Position numbers and translations under genes: made by a program. The notes under the pieces were generated by a model, which worked only from the letters and a program-made list of their open reading frames with translations, was not told the DNA's origin and ran no database searches. 64,000 nt of DNA from an uncultured Vampirovibrio sp. (GTDB lineage Bacteria; Cyanobacteriota; Vampirovibrionia; Gastranaerophilales; Gastranaerophilaceae). The stretch covers positions 105,526 to 169,525 of the forward strand of contig CAJTXT010000005.1 of assembly GCA_910583875.1 (NCBI GenBank), written 5' to 3'. Positions 26,011 to 33,792 of the stretch are shown here, one piece after another; positions within the stretch are counted from its first letter, which is position 1; every line of letters begins with the position of its first letter.

Positions 26011-26799
26011 TTTTTTTAACTCTATAAGCAAAAGATAATAATATTTTGCAAGTGCTTGAGTTAAATTATCAACTTGGAACTTAGCAGGAATGATTTGATG
26101 CATTTCTGCTTCAAGAAAATATTCATTATCAATTTCTTTTAAAAGTTCCATTTGCATAATATCTTTTTTATTATTTCCGCTCAATATTTGTACAATAATT
26201 TGCTTTTCCATATCTTTTAAGGTTAAAAACTTTTTCTTTTTATTATCTTCAAGCCAAAAGAAAAGAAAATGTAAATTTAAAATAACGTTTTTTAGGTTTA
26301 GTTTTATATTAGGGTTAATATAATCATAGGCGATTTCAAAAATTACCGAATTAAAATAATAGCGTTCAGAAAGGTATCTAAGTTCAAGTTCTTTATATAT
26401 TTTTTTGAGAAAATCTATAAAAATTTTATCTGTCTCAAACAGATATTTCATTTTATATAATTGTTTTTCATATTTTTCTTTATTATTCAAATGTTTTTTA
26501 AGAAGCAAGTATTGTTTTTTAATCTCGGGCGGGAGGTTAAATATTTGTTCGACAAGGTAGGTAATTAAAAAACCTTCTTTTTCATTTGTGGTTTTAAGTT
26601 TATTGAACACGATATTAAGGCTGGTTTCGATATTTTTATCAAAACCAAGTATATGTTTCAAATTTTGAAGCATATTGTAGGATTTATTAAGATTTAGGCA
26701 TAATATATTTTGCATTTTTGAAGTTAGATACAAATTAAAATTATCTCGTATAAAACGATTATCCTTTATATTTAATACATAAAATAAATTTATTTTCAA
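26002..26799 (-). CDS. Hypothetical protein with degenerate LuxR-type C-terminus
   Basis: Mostly helical, Lys/Leu/Asn-rich, no membrane segment. The last 65 residues follow the LuxR/GerE pattern: LTLKDMEKQIIVQILSGNNK, then KDIMQMELL, then MHQIIPAKFQVDNLTQALAK, matching the usual LTxREXEVL ... KEIA ... HxxxIxxKLxVxNRxQA. The loop of the recognition helix is altered, so DNA binding may be weakened. The start shown is TTG; ATGs at residues 29 and 42 are alternatives and none has a good ribosome site. It follows no operon and points toward pilD. A role as an orphan regulator is inferred. Confidence 0.6.
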   Translation of the reverse strand: MKINLFYVLNIKDNRFIRDNFNLYLTSKMQNILCLNLNKSYNMLQNLKHILGFDKNIETSLNIVFNKLKTTNEKEGFLITYLVEQIFNLPPEIKKQYLLLKKHLNNKEKYEKQLYKMKYLFETDKIFIDFLKKIYKELELRYLSERYYFNSVIFEIAYDYINPNIKLNLKNVILNLHFLFFWLEDNKKKKFLTLKDMEKQIIVQILSGNNKKDIMQMELLKEIDNEYFLEAEMHQIIPAKFQVDNLTQALAKYYYLLLIELKKLS

Positions 26800-26883
26800 T
26801 AAAATTTATAGTTTAAATGCAACAAATATGACTACTCTTTAAGTGTATAGATTGTAGTATTGAAATACCCTAAACTTATAAAT

Positions 26884-27234
26884 ATGAACATATCAGAAAT
26901 ATTTGGACATAATGTAAAAAAATATAGGGACTTGCACAATTTATCACAAGAAGAATTGGCATTTCGTTTGTCGGTTAATCTGTCTAATATAACAAGGATT
27001 GAGGCTGGAGCACAATTTGTTACCGCTGAAACATTACAGAAAATTGTTGATATTTTCAACATTGAACCATCAAAATTATTTGAAGTAAATAAAGAAGATA
27101 TAAAACAAAATAAAAAAAGTACAAATAAAGAAAAACTAATAAAATATATAGAAGTTCAAACAGAAGAAGATTCTAAATATTTTCTAGCTTGTTTTAAACA
27201 ATACATAAAACACATAGCAAAAATATCAAAATAA
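26884..27234 (+). CDS. Small XRE-family regulator 1
   Basis: A Cro/C1-type helix-turn-helix covers residues 4-60 (VKKYRDLHNLSQEELAFRL ... ITRIEAG), followed by a Lys-rich linker and a short helical tail ending KYFLACFKQYIKHIAK. The C-terminal tail pattern (a helix with FxxFxKxI-like text) recurs in the other small XRE proteins here and probably mediates dimers. A TTG at 26860 is in frame but the ATG at 26884 places the HTH at the normal position. No Shine-Dalgarno is visible. First of four such genes within 2 kb. Confidence 0.85.
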   Translation: MNISEIFGHNVKKYRDLHNLSQEELAFRLSVNLSNITRIEAGAQFVTAETLQKIVDIFNIEPSKLFEVNKEDIKQNKKSTNKEKLIKYIEVQTEEDSKYFLACFKQYIKHIAKISK

Positions 27235-27238
27235 TGTT

Positions 27239-27571
27239 TTAATTATCTTTTAATGCATCTATTATCGTAAGTATAATTTTTCTTTTCTCAAAAGATAAAT
27301 CTTTGAATTTTTCGCATATTAAGAATTGAAGTTCTTTATCATCAATGTTTAAAGACTCATCATCAAATAAAAATAATCTTGCGACAGGAAGATTTAAAGT
27401 TTCTACTACTTTGACAAAAACAGGATATGAAGGGAAAGTATAACCTGTTTCAATACCTGATAATGTTTGGGGAGTAATGCCTGCTTTATCCGCAAAATCA
27501 ATTTGGCTTAACCCTAACTTATTTCTATAATATTTAACTCTTTTTCCAAAGTCTTTTTTAAAATCCATCAT
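27239..27571 (-). CDS. Small XRE-family regulator 2
   Basis: 110 aa with an N-terminal Cro/C1 HTH (VKYYRNKLGLSQIDFADKAG ... LSGIETGYTFPS) and a C-terminal helix (FEKRKIILTIIDALKDN). It converges on regulator 1 with only 4 nt between stops. Upstream on its own strand is an AT-rich region with the imperfect inverted text ATAATCGTATTATTCG that could be an operator. The target is unknown. Confidence 0.85.
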   Translation of the reverse strand: MMDFKKDFGKRVKYYRNKLGLSQIDFADKAGITPQTLSGIETGYTFPSYPVFVKVVETLNLPVARLFLFDDESLNIDDKELQFLICEKFKDLSFEKRKIILTIIDALKDN

Positions 27572-27674
27572 TATTCAAATGTAATAATGATAAGCATTTT
27601 TAGCAATCAACTATAATCGTATTATTCGACTATGATTTAAATGGTTATAATTTATACTACACTTAAAAATTTAT

Positions 27675-27797
27675 TGTCACCCTGAATTTATTTCAGGGTC
27701 TTACCAGCTTATTAGTAATTTTTTAATTCTTTATCCATTATAAATCTTTAGTATTCATTTCTTATTGGTAAGATGCTGAAACAAGTTCAGCATGACA
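27675..27797 (+). repeat. Inverted pair of dispersed palindromes
   Basis: Left unit TGTCACCCTGAATTTA then TTTCAGGGTCTTACC; right unit GGTAAGATGCTGAA then ACAAGTTCAGCATGACA, about 65 nt apart. The ends TGTCA and TGACA are symmetrical, as in REPIN-type elements. Confidence 0.88.
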
Positions 27798-27868
27798 TAT
27801 TTAATTTTTTCCTAATAAGATTCAAAGTTATATCAATTTAACTATTTTTCCAAAATATTTATAATACT

Positions 27869-28207
27869 ATGACAAAAAGTACTCTTAAAAAAGAATTAGG
27901 TTCAAAATTTCAATCTATGAGGAAACGCCTAGGTTTATCACAAGAAAAACTAGCAGAGTTAATAGGTGTATCAACCAACACCATATCAAAGATTGAAACA
28001 GGAAATAGATTCCCATCTTGTAAAACATTCGAAAATATAGCTAGTGCTTTAGAAATAAATTTATCAGAGTTATTTGATTTCACAAATAAAAACATTCAAC
28101 CAGATGTAACCAAATCTTTAATTCTTGAATTAAAAGAATGCGATATTGAAACACAAAAAGTTATTCTAGCTTTTACAAGATTTTATAAAAAAGAACATCA
28201 CAAATAA
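27869..28207 (+). CDS. Small XRE-family regulator 3
   Basis: 112 aa: Cro/C1 HTH at residues 12-66 (MRKRLGLSQEKLAELIG ... ISKIETGNRFPS), then a linker and a C-terminal helix (ETQKVILAFTRFYKKEH). A TATAAT box at 27860-27865 ends only 3 nt before the ATG and no Shine-Dalgarno is present, so either the start is SD-independent or an upstream promoter is used. It lies between two palindrome pairs (27675 and 28261). Confidence 0.87.
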   Translation: MTKSTLKKELGSKFQSMRKRLGLSQEKLAELIGVSTNTISKIETGNRFPSCKTFENIASALEINLSELFDFTNKNIQPDVTKSLILELKECDIETQKVILAFTRFYKKEHHK

Positions 28208-28260
28208 TTTTTGAGAGTTATATAAAATTTACACAGAATCTACTTAAAATACAGCAATAA

Positions 28261-28381
28261 TGTCATGCTGAACTTGTTTCAGCATCTTACCAATAAGGAA
28301 TTGAAACAAAAGAATACAATATATAAGAATAAAAAGCATAATTATAAGCTGGTAAGACCCTGAAACAAGTTCAGGGTGACA
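28261..28381 (+). repeat. Inverted pair of dispersed palindromes
   Basis: Left unit TGTCATGCTGAACTTG then TTTCAGCATCTTACC; right unit GGTAAGACCCTGAA then ACAAGTTCAGGGTGACA. Here the GCTGAA stem is on the left and the CCCTGAA stem on the right, the reverse of the 27675 copy. Confidence 0.88.
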
Positions 28382-28506
28382 ACTTTAGATAGTTCAATTT
28401 ATAGTTGTATATAGCCCATAATTTTTTTAGTACTCATTATAAGAGGACAATAACAATCTAGAAAATACTAACTATATTACTTATTATTATTCAAAGGAGA
28501 ATTATC

Positions 28507-28848
28507 ATGAATAATATAAGTATATTAAAAGAAATAGGCAAATTTCTGAAAATGTATAGAGAATCTAAAAATATATCAATAAAAGAACTATCAAAACGCA
28601 CAAACCTAAGTGAAGATGAAATAATTAAAATTGAAAATGCAGAAATTGACCAATATATGTTTGTAAATGCCTTTGTAAATTATGTAATGAAAATCTATGT
28701 AAAAGCTTTATCTGACAATAAATAAATTAATTTTGATAGTTCTGCAAACTATGATAACGCCATAAATATTGCAGCCCAAAATCTTAATGATAAAGATAAA
28801 CAATTTATCCTTAATTTTATTCAGCTTTATCAAAAATCAAAACAATAA
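28507..28848 (+). pseudogene. Small XRE-family regulator 4, interrupted by an in-frame TAA
   Basis: The first 72 residues are a Cro/C1 HTH (MYRESKNISIKELSKRT ... IIKIENAE) with AAGGAG 7 nt before ATG. TAA at 28723-28725 ends the frame, but the same frame stays open to 28848 and encodes a tail (NLNDKDKQFILNFIQLYQKS) that matches the C-terminal helix of regulators 2 and 3. The total of 113 codons equals their length. It is therefore a 112-aa type gene split by one stop. The truncated 72-aa protein may still bind DNA. Confidence 0.75.
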
Positions 28849-28869
28849 ATTATATACTTATAAATAAAC

Positions 28870-29004
28870 TGTCACCCTGAATTTATTTGACTACTTTTTC
28901 CGAAATCTATGATTTCGAGAAAAATGTCTGGTTTTCCACAGGGTCTTACCAGCTAAAATATTATTTTCAAATTGGTAAGATGCTGAAAAAAGTTCAGCAT
29001 GACA
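28870..29004 (+). repeat. Palindrome pair, left unit of the long variant
   Basis: The left unit nearly repeats 7316-7397 over its whole length (TGTCACCCTGAA ... TGTCTGGTTTTCCACAG ... GTCTTACC). The right unit is GGTAAGATGCTGAA then AAAAGTTCAGCATGACA. The near identity between two copies over 20 kb apart suggests recent spread. Confidence 0.85.
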
Positions 29005-29070
29005 GTTATTATTTTTAATAATGTATCAAATAAAAAACATTTACATTTCCAAAAGTCACCAATACCACAA

Positions 29071-29096
29071 AGTTTTGGAAATATATTTCCAAAACT
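29071..29096. promoter_or_regulatory. 26-bp perfect palindrome, candidate operator
   Basis: The half site AGTTTTGGAAAT is followed by its exact inverse ATTTCCAAAACT with a 2-nt centre AT. A further half site (ATTTCCAAAAG) lies at 29045-29055. The arms are too short in loop to form a stable RNA hairpin terminator, so a dimeric DNA-binding protein is more likely. It lies after the XRE cluster and about 160 nt before the zinc-ribbon gene. The rest of the 28849-29258 gap holds only the palindrome pair and a promoter. Confidence 0.6.
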
Positions 29097-29224
29097 CTAA
29101 TTTTATACAAAAATCATATTAATAACATTCGATAATATTCCTAATGTTTCACACAATGGAATAAAACAAATATTTGCACTAGATTGGTTATTATCTTAAT
29201 AATAGTTTTTTAAAAATTTTTTAT

Positions 29225-29252
29225 TTGACTTTTATTTAAACATCATTAAATA
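29225..29252 (+). promoter_or_regulatory. Promoter giving a leaderless mRNA
   Basis: TTGACT at 29225-29230 and TAAATA at 29247-29252, 16 nt apart. The ATG of the zinc-ribbon gene begins at 29259, where transcription should start, and no Shine-Dalgarno is present. Confidence 0.6.
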
Positions 29253-29258
29253 AAAAAT

Positions 29259-29636
29259 ATGTTATTCGATTTCCTAAAACAAAAGCATGAATGCCAGCAT
29301 AAGAATGTACCAATAGATGTTGATGAAGCATACTGCCCTGATTGCGGAGCATTAGTTAAAAACAAATGGTACCTTGTTCGCTGCAGCTGCTGCAACATAA
29401 AACGCAGCGCACATACGCAATATAATGAAATAAAACCGGACTCTAAATACTGCCCAAACTGCGGTGCTACAGATTTTTATGTCCAAGAACTTGATAAAGT
29501 TAATTTTATGGATATTCATTATGCAATTTATAAAAAAGTTATAATACCGCAAGGCAATTGCACCACACGTCAAATATGGATAGAAAAGGAGGAAAATCTA
29601 TTACAGGAGAAAAAACTCATAGGGTTTAGGAATTAA
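29259..29636 (+). CDS. Small double zinc-ribbon protein
   Basis: 125 aa with three cysteine pairs or triplets: CPDCG (residues 27-31), CSCCNIKR (about 43-46) and CPNCG (about 64-68), plus an N-terminal CQH. These form one or two zinc ribbons of the rubredoxin-like type. The C-terminal part has hydrophobic and charged residues without a known motif. It could be an RNA- or DNA-binding adaptor. A promoter fused to the ATG suggests leaderless translation. A normal terminator and then two hairpin elements follow. Confidence 0.8.
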   Translation: MLFDFLKQKHECQHKNVPIDVDEAYCPDCGALVKNKWYLVRCSCCNIKRSAHTQYNEIKPDSKYCPNCGATDFYVQELDKVNFMDIHYAIYKKVIIPQGNCTTRQIWIEKEENLLQEKKLIGFRN

Positions 29637-29642
29637 TACACG

Positions 29643-29671
29643 AAAGACCGTCAAAATGGCGGTCTTTTTTT
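29643..29671 (+). terminator. Rho-independent terminator
   Basis: AAAGACCG pairs with CGGTCTTT over a 9-nt loop, followed by TTTTT. It is an ordinary terminator for the zinc-ribbon gene, so the large hairpin directly after it is not needed for that job. Confidence 0.88.
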
Positions 29672-29788
29672 GCGGAATAAGAAAAATGCACAAGGGGTAT
29701 TTGTTTCGAAGTCCATTGATTTTAGGAACCGCGAAATTACAGGACGAGAAGCAAATACCCCTTGTGCATTTTTCTTATTCCGCAAAAA
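29667..29788 (+). repeat. Variable-arm hairpin element, copy B1
   Basis: The arms 29667-29703 and 29752-29788 are perfect 37-bp inverted copies. The 48-nt core begins TTTCGAAGTCCATTGATTTT and ends ACAGGACGAGAAG. Core pairs GTCC/GGAC and TGATTT/AAATTA (one G-T wobble) leave an 11-nt loop TAGGAACCGCG. It shares its last five bases with the first five of copy B2. Confidence 0.92.
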
Positions 29789-29895
29789 CAAACAACAAAA
29801 CAGTAAAAGATTTAATTTTTCGTCCTGTGATTTCGCGGTTCCTAAAATCAATGGACTTCAAAATTAAATCTTTTACTGTTTTGTTGTTTGTTTTT
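29784..29895 (-). repeat. Variable-arm hairpin element, copy B2
   Basis: The arms 29784-29819 and 29860-29895 are perfect 36-bp inverted copies with a different sequence from B1. The 40-nt core is the same as B1 but in the opposite orientation (read on the minus strand: GAAGTCCATTG ... AAATCACAGGACGA), with a full TGATTT/AAATCA stem. The right arm ends 4 nt from the stop of the DHH gene and, read on that strand, ends in a T run, so it may also terminate that gene. Confidence 0.92.
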
Positions 29896-29899
29896 AAGC

Positions 29900-30832
29900 T
29901 TAAGCTTCAAGCTCTTTAATCTTAGCAATAATACTATCTAAAGCTTCACCGGCTTTATCATTATCAACCTGACAAGTACCGGCATTCATATGTCCGCCGC
30001 CAGCATATTCATACATCATTGCACCAACATCTATAGGGCAAGAGCGGTTTACAATTGATTTACCAACCGCAAAAACAGTATTTTGATTTTGCTTACCATT
30101 AAATATATGAACAGAAATATTGCATTCTGGGAACAAAGCATAAACCATAAATCTGTTACCAACATGAATAACTTCTTCATTACGTACATCAAGAATTGCA
30201 ATATTACCGTCTACTCGTGTACATCTTTTTATCTGTTCTTTAAAGTTTTCTTGTTCTTTATAGTACAAATCAACTCTTTCACGAATATCAGGGTCTTCCA
30301 TAATTTCTGTAATTGATTTTTGTGAGCATAAATCAACTAATTTCATCATTAAATTATAATTAGAAATATTAAAATGTCTGAAACGACCTAAACCTGTTCT
30401 TGGGTCCATTAAATAATTCAAGAAAACCCAGCCTTGAGGGTCTAAAACATCTTCCTTATTAAAATTTGTACAGTCAGCTTTATCAACAGCTTCCATTAAA
30501 TCATAAAGGTGAGAAGAAAATCTGTCTTCACCGCCAAAATATTCATAAATAATTCTTGCAGATGATGGAGCAGCAGGCTCGATAATATAGTTTTCTTTTA
30601 CATCTTTTGTTCTTACAGCTTCACTTGAATGGTGGTCAAACGCCATATAAACACCGCTTGAATATGGCAAGCTTGCTGTTATATCATTTTCTGTTAATTG
30701 AATTTTACCGTCTTGAACATCTTTAGGATGCACAAATTTAACATCATCAATTAATCCAATTTCCTTAAGTAATGCGGCACAAACTAAACCGTCAAAATTA
30801 CTTCTTGTATATAGTGTATATGTCTCACTCAT
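29900..30832 (-). CDS. DHH-family phosphoesterase
   Basis: The DHH domain has SNFDGLVCAALL, AFDHHSSEAVR (the DHH signature) and DLMEAVDKADCTNF; the C-terminal DHHA1-type domain ends with YAGGGHMNAG, the nucleotide-binding GGGH. This is the layout of NrnA-like oligoribonuclease/pAp phosphatases and related exopolyphosphatases. The exact substrate cannot be read. The usual DxD near the N-terminus reads NFD, so one metal ligand differs. ATG 30832 has GGAGG 8 nt upstream; a start six codons earlier would place that site inside the gene. Confidence 0.85.
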   Translation of the reverse strand: MSETYTLYTRSNFDGLVCAALLKEIGLIDDVKFVHPKDVQDGKIQLTENDITASLPYSSGVYMAFDHHSSEAVRTKDVKENYIIEPAAPSSARIIYEYFGGEDRFSSHLYDLMEAVDKADCTNFNKEDVLDPQGWVFLNYLMDPRTGLGRFRHFNISNYNLMMKLVDLCSQKSITEIMEDPDIRERVDLYYKEQENFKEQIKRCTRVDGNIAILDVRNEEVIHVGNRFMVYALFPECNISVHIFNGKQNQNTVFAVGKSIVNRSCPIDVGAMMYEYAGGGHMNAGTCQVDNDKAGEALDSIIAKIKELEA

Positions 30833-30936
30833 AGTTAGTCCTCCGTACAAATTGTACTATATCTGAACAACAACTGACTCATCTTATTATATGAATCCTC
30901 TTATTAATAAGATATCAAATTTTTTACATTTTTTCA

Positions 30937-30967
30937 ATAAAAAAAGGAAGGTTTTTTATCCCTTCCC
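30937..30967 (-). terminator. Terminator of valS
   Basis: On the minus strand, GGAAGG pairs with CCTTCC over a 9-nt loop, followed by a run of seven T. It lies directly after the valS stop. Confidence 0.85.
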
Positions 30968-30975
30968 TTTTATTT

Positions 30976-33618
30976 CTAGCCTTTTAACGATTCAATAAGT
31001 TCATTTATTGCTTTTTCCTGAACTTCTATCTCTGCAATTCTGCCTTTTGTTTGTTCAATCAATTCAGGTTTTGCATTTGCCATAAACTTCTCGTTATTTG
31101 TTCTTGCAAGTAAGCTTTTCTTTTCATTTAAAAGTTTTTCAAGCTTTTTATTCTGGCGTTTAACTTCTTCATTCAAATCAATCAATCCTGCAAGCGGAAT
31201 AATAATTTTTGAATTACTTACAACAGTTGAAGCTGATTGTTTATTTGTTTTATGACTTTCATCAACATATTTAATATCTTCAACTCTTGCTAAACGGTGA
31301 ATATAAGCCTCAACCTTTTTAAAGATTTCTTCTTCTGAGTTTCCTGCAATAATTTCAATATTAACTTTAGTTGAAACAGGAATATTAAAGCTTTGTCTTA
31401 CGTTTCTTAAAGACTTAATTGTTTCAAATACAAGTTCCATTTGAGTATTTTCTTCAACAAATGAATTTTTCTCTTCAAATACAGGGAACTTAGCAAGCAT
31501 AATAGCTTTTACATCTGTATTTTTAGGCAATAACTGCCATATTGACTCAGTAATATGAGGCATTACAGGATGAAGAAGTCTTAATGTCATATCAAGAACG
31601 TATCTTAAAACTCTTTGAGTATTTAATTTTAGTTCTTCATTTTGTAATTGAATTTTAGCAATTTCAACATACCAATCGCAATATGAATTCCAAAAGAAAT
31701 CATATAAAGTATGTGCCATTTCACCTATACGGTAGTTTTTAACATTTTCATTTGTTTCTTTTGCAGTTTCATTTAATTTATTTAAAATCCATTTATCGGC
31801 AAGAGTCAATTTAGAATAATCAATATCTTTATCATCAACACCTTCAAGGTTCATAAGAACAAATCTTGAAGCATTCCAAATTTTGTTAGCAAAGTTTCTG
31901 CCATATTCAAATTTTTCATCGCTGATTTTAATATCTTGTCCGCCATAAGTACATAAAGAAGTCAAAGTAAATCTTAAAGCGTCGCAGCCATATTTATCAA
32001 TAATGCCGACAGGGTCAATTGTATTACCTTTAGACTTAGACATTTTTTGACCGTTTTCATCACGTATTAAACCGTGTATATAAACAGTTGAGAATGGTGC
32101 CTTTTTAGTAAATTCTTCACCCATTGTAATCATTCTTGCAACCCAGAAGAAAATAATATCGAAACCAGTTACAAGTGTTGAGGTTGGATAGAATTTTTTG
32201 AAGTCTTCAGCTTCTGTATTAGGCCAGCCCATAGTTGAAAACGGCCATAAACCTGATGAAAACCAAGTATCAAGTACATCAGATTCTTGTGTATATTTTG
32301 TTGGATCCGGATTTTCCTTCGCAACAACCATTTCACCTGTTTCATTGTTATAATAAGCAGGAATTTGATGTCCCCACCACAATTGACGTGAAATACACCA
32401 ATCACGAATATTTGTCATCCAGCCAAGATAGTTTTTAGTCCAGCGTTCTGGTACAAATTTAATATCGCCGTTTTCAACTGCTGCAATAGCTGCCTTTGCT
32501 AAAGGTTCCATTCTTACAAACCATTGTTCAGAAAGTAACGGTTCAATAGTTGTATTACATCTTTGGCATTTACCAACATTGTGTTCGATAGGTTTAATTC
32601 TTACTAAACGATTATTATATTCAAGAAGTTCTACTGTTTTTTGACGAGCTTCTTCACGTGTTAAGCCTTGAACATCAACATGAACTTCAGGGCAATGTTT
32701 CATTCTGCCTTCTTCATCAATTACCCAGATTGGTTGTAAATTATGGCGTTTACCAACTTCATAGTCATTAGGATCATGTGCAGGTGTAATTTTTAAAGCA
32801 CCTGTTCCGAAGTGTTTATCAACATAATCATCTGCGATAATAGGAATTTCTCTTCCTGTTAAAGGAACAAGAACTGTTTTACCGATTAATTCTTTATATT
32901 TATAATCATCAGGATTAACAGCAACCGCAACATCGCCGTATATTGTTTCCGGTCTTGTAGTTGCAACAACGATTGCACCTTGTTCATCTTTTAACGGATA
33001 GCTTATTTCCCATAAGTTACTGTTTTCTGTTTCATAGTCGGTTTCAACATCTGAAATAGCACTTTGACAGCGCGGACACCAGTTAACAATATATGCCCCT
33101 TTATATATTAAATCTTTTTCATAAAGTTTAACAAATACTTCTTTTACAGCGTCGCTGCAGCCCTTATCAAGAGTAAAACGAACTCTTGACATATCAAAAG
33201 AAGCGCCAAGTCTTTTACATTGGTTCAAAATAGCATTTTTATGCGCATTTGCCCATTCCCAAGTTTCTTCTAGGAATTTTTCTCTACCCAAATCAAAACG
33301 GGTTTTACCTTCTTGTCTTAATTTCTTTTCAACAACATTTTGCGTCGCAATACCAGCATGGTCAGTTCCTGGCATCCACAATGTTTCATACCCGGACATT
33401 CTATGATATCTGACAAGAATATCCTGCAATGTTTCATCTAATGCATGCCCCATGTGTAATACACCTGTTACATTTGGCGGTGGTATTACGATTGAATAAG
33501 GTTCTTTTTCAGATTTTGCATCTGCCTTAAAACATTCATTATCTTCCCAAAACTTATAAATGCTTTCTTCTGTTTCTTTTGCATTATATACAGTTGGTAA
33601 ATCTTCTATTCTTGTCAT
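30976..33618 (-). CDS. valS: Valyl-tRNA synthetase
   Basis: A class I synthetase of 880 aa, the usual length. The HIGH motif reads PPNVTGVLHMGHA, KMSKS reads GQKMSKSKGN, and the CP1 editing domain includes ARPETIYGD-type text (TTRPETIYGD). Two Cys pairs (CPRC, CQRC) suggest structural zinc. The C-terminal coiled coil (about the last 65 residues) is typical of ValRS and clamps the tRNA. No T-box leader is visible upstream. It is followed by its own terminator and preceded on the same strand by gpmI across hairpin copy C. Confidence 0.97.
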   Translation of the reverse strand: MTRIEDLPTVYNAKETEESIYKFWEDNECFKADAKSEKEPYSIVIPPPNVTGVLHMGHALDETLQDILVRYHRMSGYETLWMPGTDHAGIATQNVVEKKLRQEGKTRFDLGREKFLEETWEWANAHKNAILNQCKRLGASFDMSRVRFTLDKGCSDAVKEVFVKLYEKDLIYKGAYIVNWCPRCQSAISDVETDYETENSNLWEISYPLKDEQGAIVVATTRPETIYGDVAVAVNPDDYKYKELIGKTVLVPLTGREIPIIADDYVDKHFGTGALKITPAHDPNDYEVGKRHNLQPIWVIDEEGRMKHCPEVHVDVQGLTREEARQKTVELLEYNNRLVRIKPIEHNVGKCQRCNTTIEPLLSEQWFVRMEPLAKAAIAAVENGDIKFVPERWTKNYLGWMTNIRDWCISRQLWWGHQIPAYYNNETGEMVVAKENPDPTKYTQESDVLDTWFSSGLWPFSTMGWPNTEAEDFKKFYPTSTLVTGFDIIFFWVARMITMGEEFTKKAPFSTVYIHGLIRDENGQKMSKSKGNTIDPVGIIDKYGCDALRFTLTSLCTYGGQDIKISDEKFEYGRNFANKIWNASRFVLMNLEGVDDKDIDYSKLTLADKWILNKLNETAKETNENVKNYRIGEMAHTLYDFFWNSYCDWYVEIAKIQLQNEELKLNTQRVLRYVLDMTLRLLHPVMPHITESIWQLLPKNTDVKAIMLAKFPVFEEKNSFVEENTQMELVFETIKSLRNVRQSFNIPVSTKVNIEIIAGNSEEEIFKKVEAYIHRLARVEDIKYVDESHKTNKQSASTVVSNSKIIIPLAGLIDLNEEVKRQNKKLEKLLNEKKSLLARTNNEKFMANAKPELIEQTKGRIAEIEVQEKAINELIESLKG

Positions 33619-33673
33619 ATTACTTTTACCCTTTTTGCTTCCTTATACATTATATTATCTTATATAAATTTGA

Positions 33674-33791
33674 AAAATAAAGAATAATAAAATAGATTGG
33701 GAAGTTAATTTCGAAGTCCATTGTTTTTAGGTATCGCGAAAACACAGGACGAGAAATAAACTTCCCAATCTATTTTATTATTCTTTATTTT
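33674..33791 (+). repeat. Variable-arm hairpin element, copy C
   Basis: The arms 33674-33706 and 33759-33791 are perfect 33-bp inverted copies. The core of 52 nt reads TTTCGAAGTCCATTGTTTTT and then AACACAGGACGAGAAA. The inner stem is TGTTTT/AAAACA: both sides differ from copies B and D in a matching way. Loop TAGGTATCGCG, 11 nt. The right arm ends 1 nt before the stop of gpmI. It lies between gpmI and valS, both on the minus strand. Confidence 0.92.
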
Positions 33792-33792
33792 G

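Noticed and set aside
26884..28848. Prophage immunity region
   Set aside because: Despite several Cro/C1 proteins there is no integrase, attachment repeat or structural gene within the window.
29667..29895. CRISPR array
   Set aside because: Similar-sized arms and cores might suggest repeats and spacers, but the cores are in opposite orientations, arms are inverted duplicates, and there are no cas genes.
29651..29919. Several overlapping short frames on both strands
   Set aside because: They arise from the long inverted arms of hairpin copies B1 and B2, which are stop-poor; none has a ribosome site or protein-like pattern.
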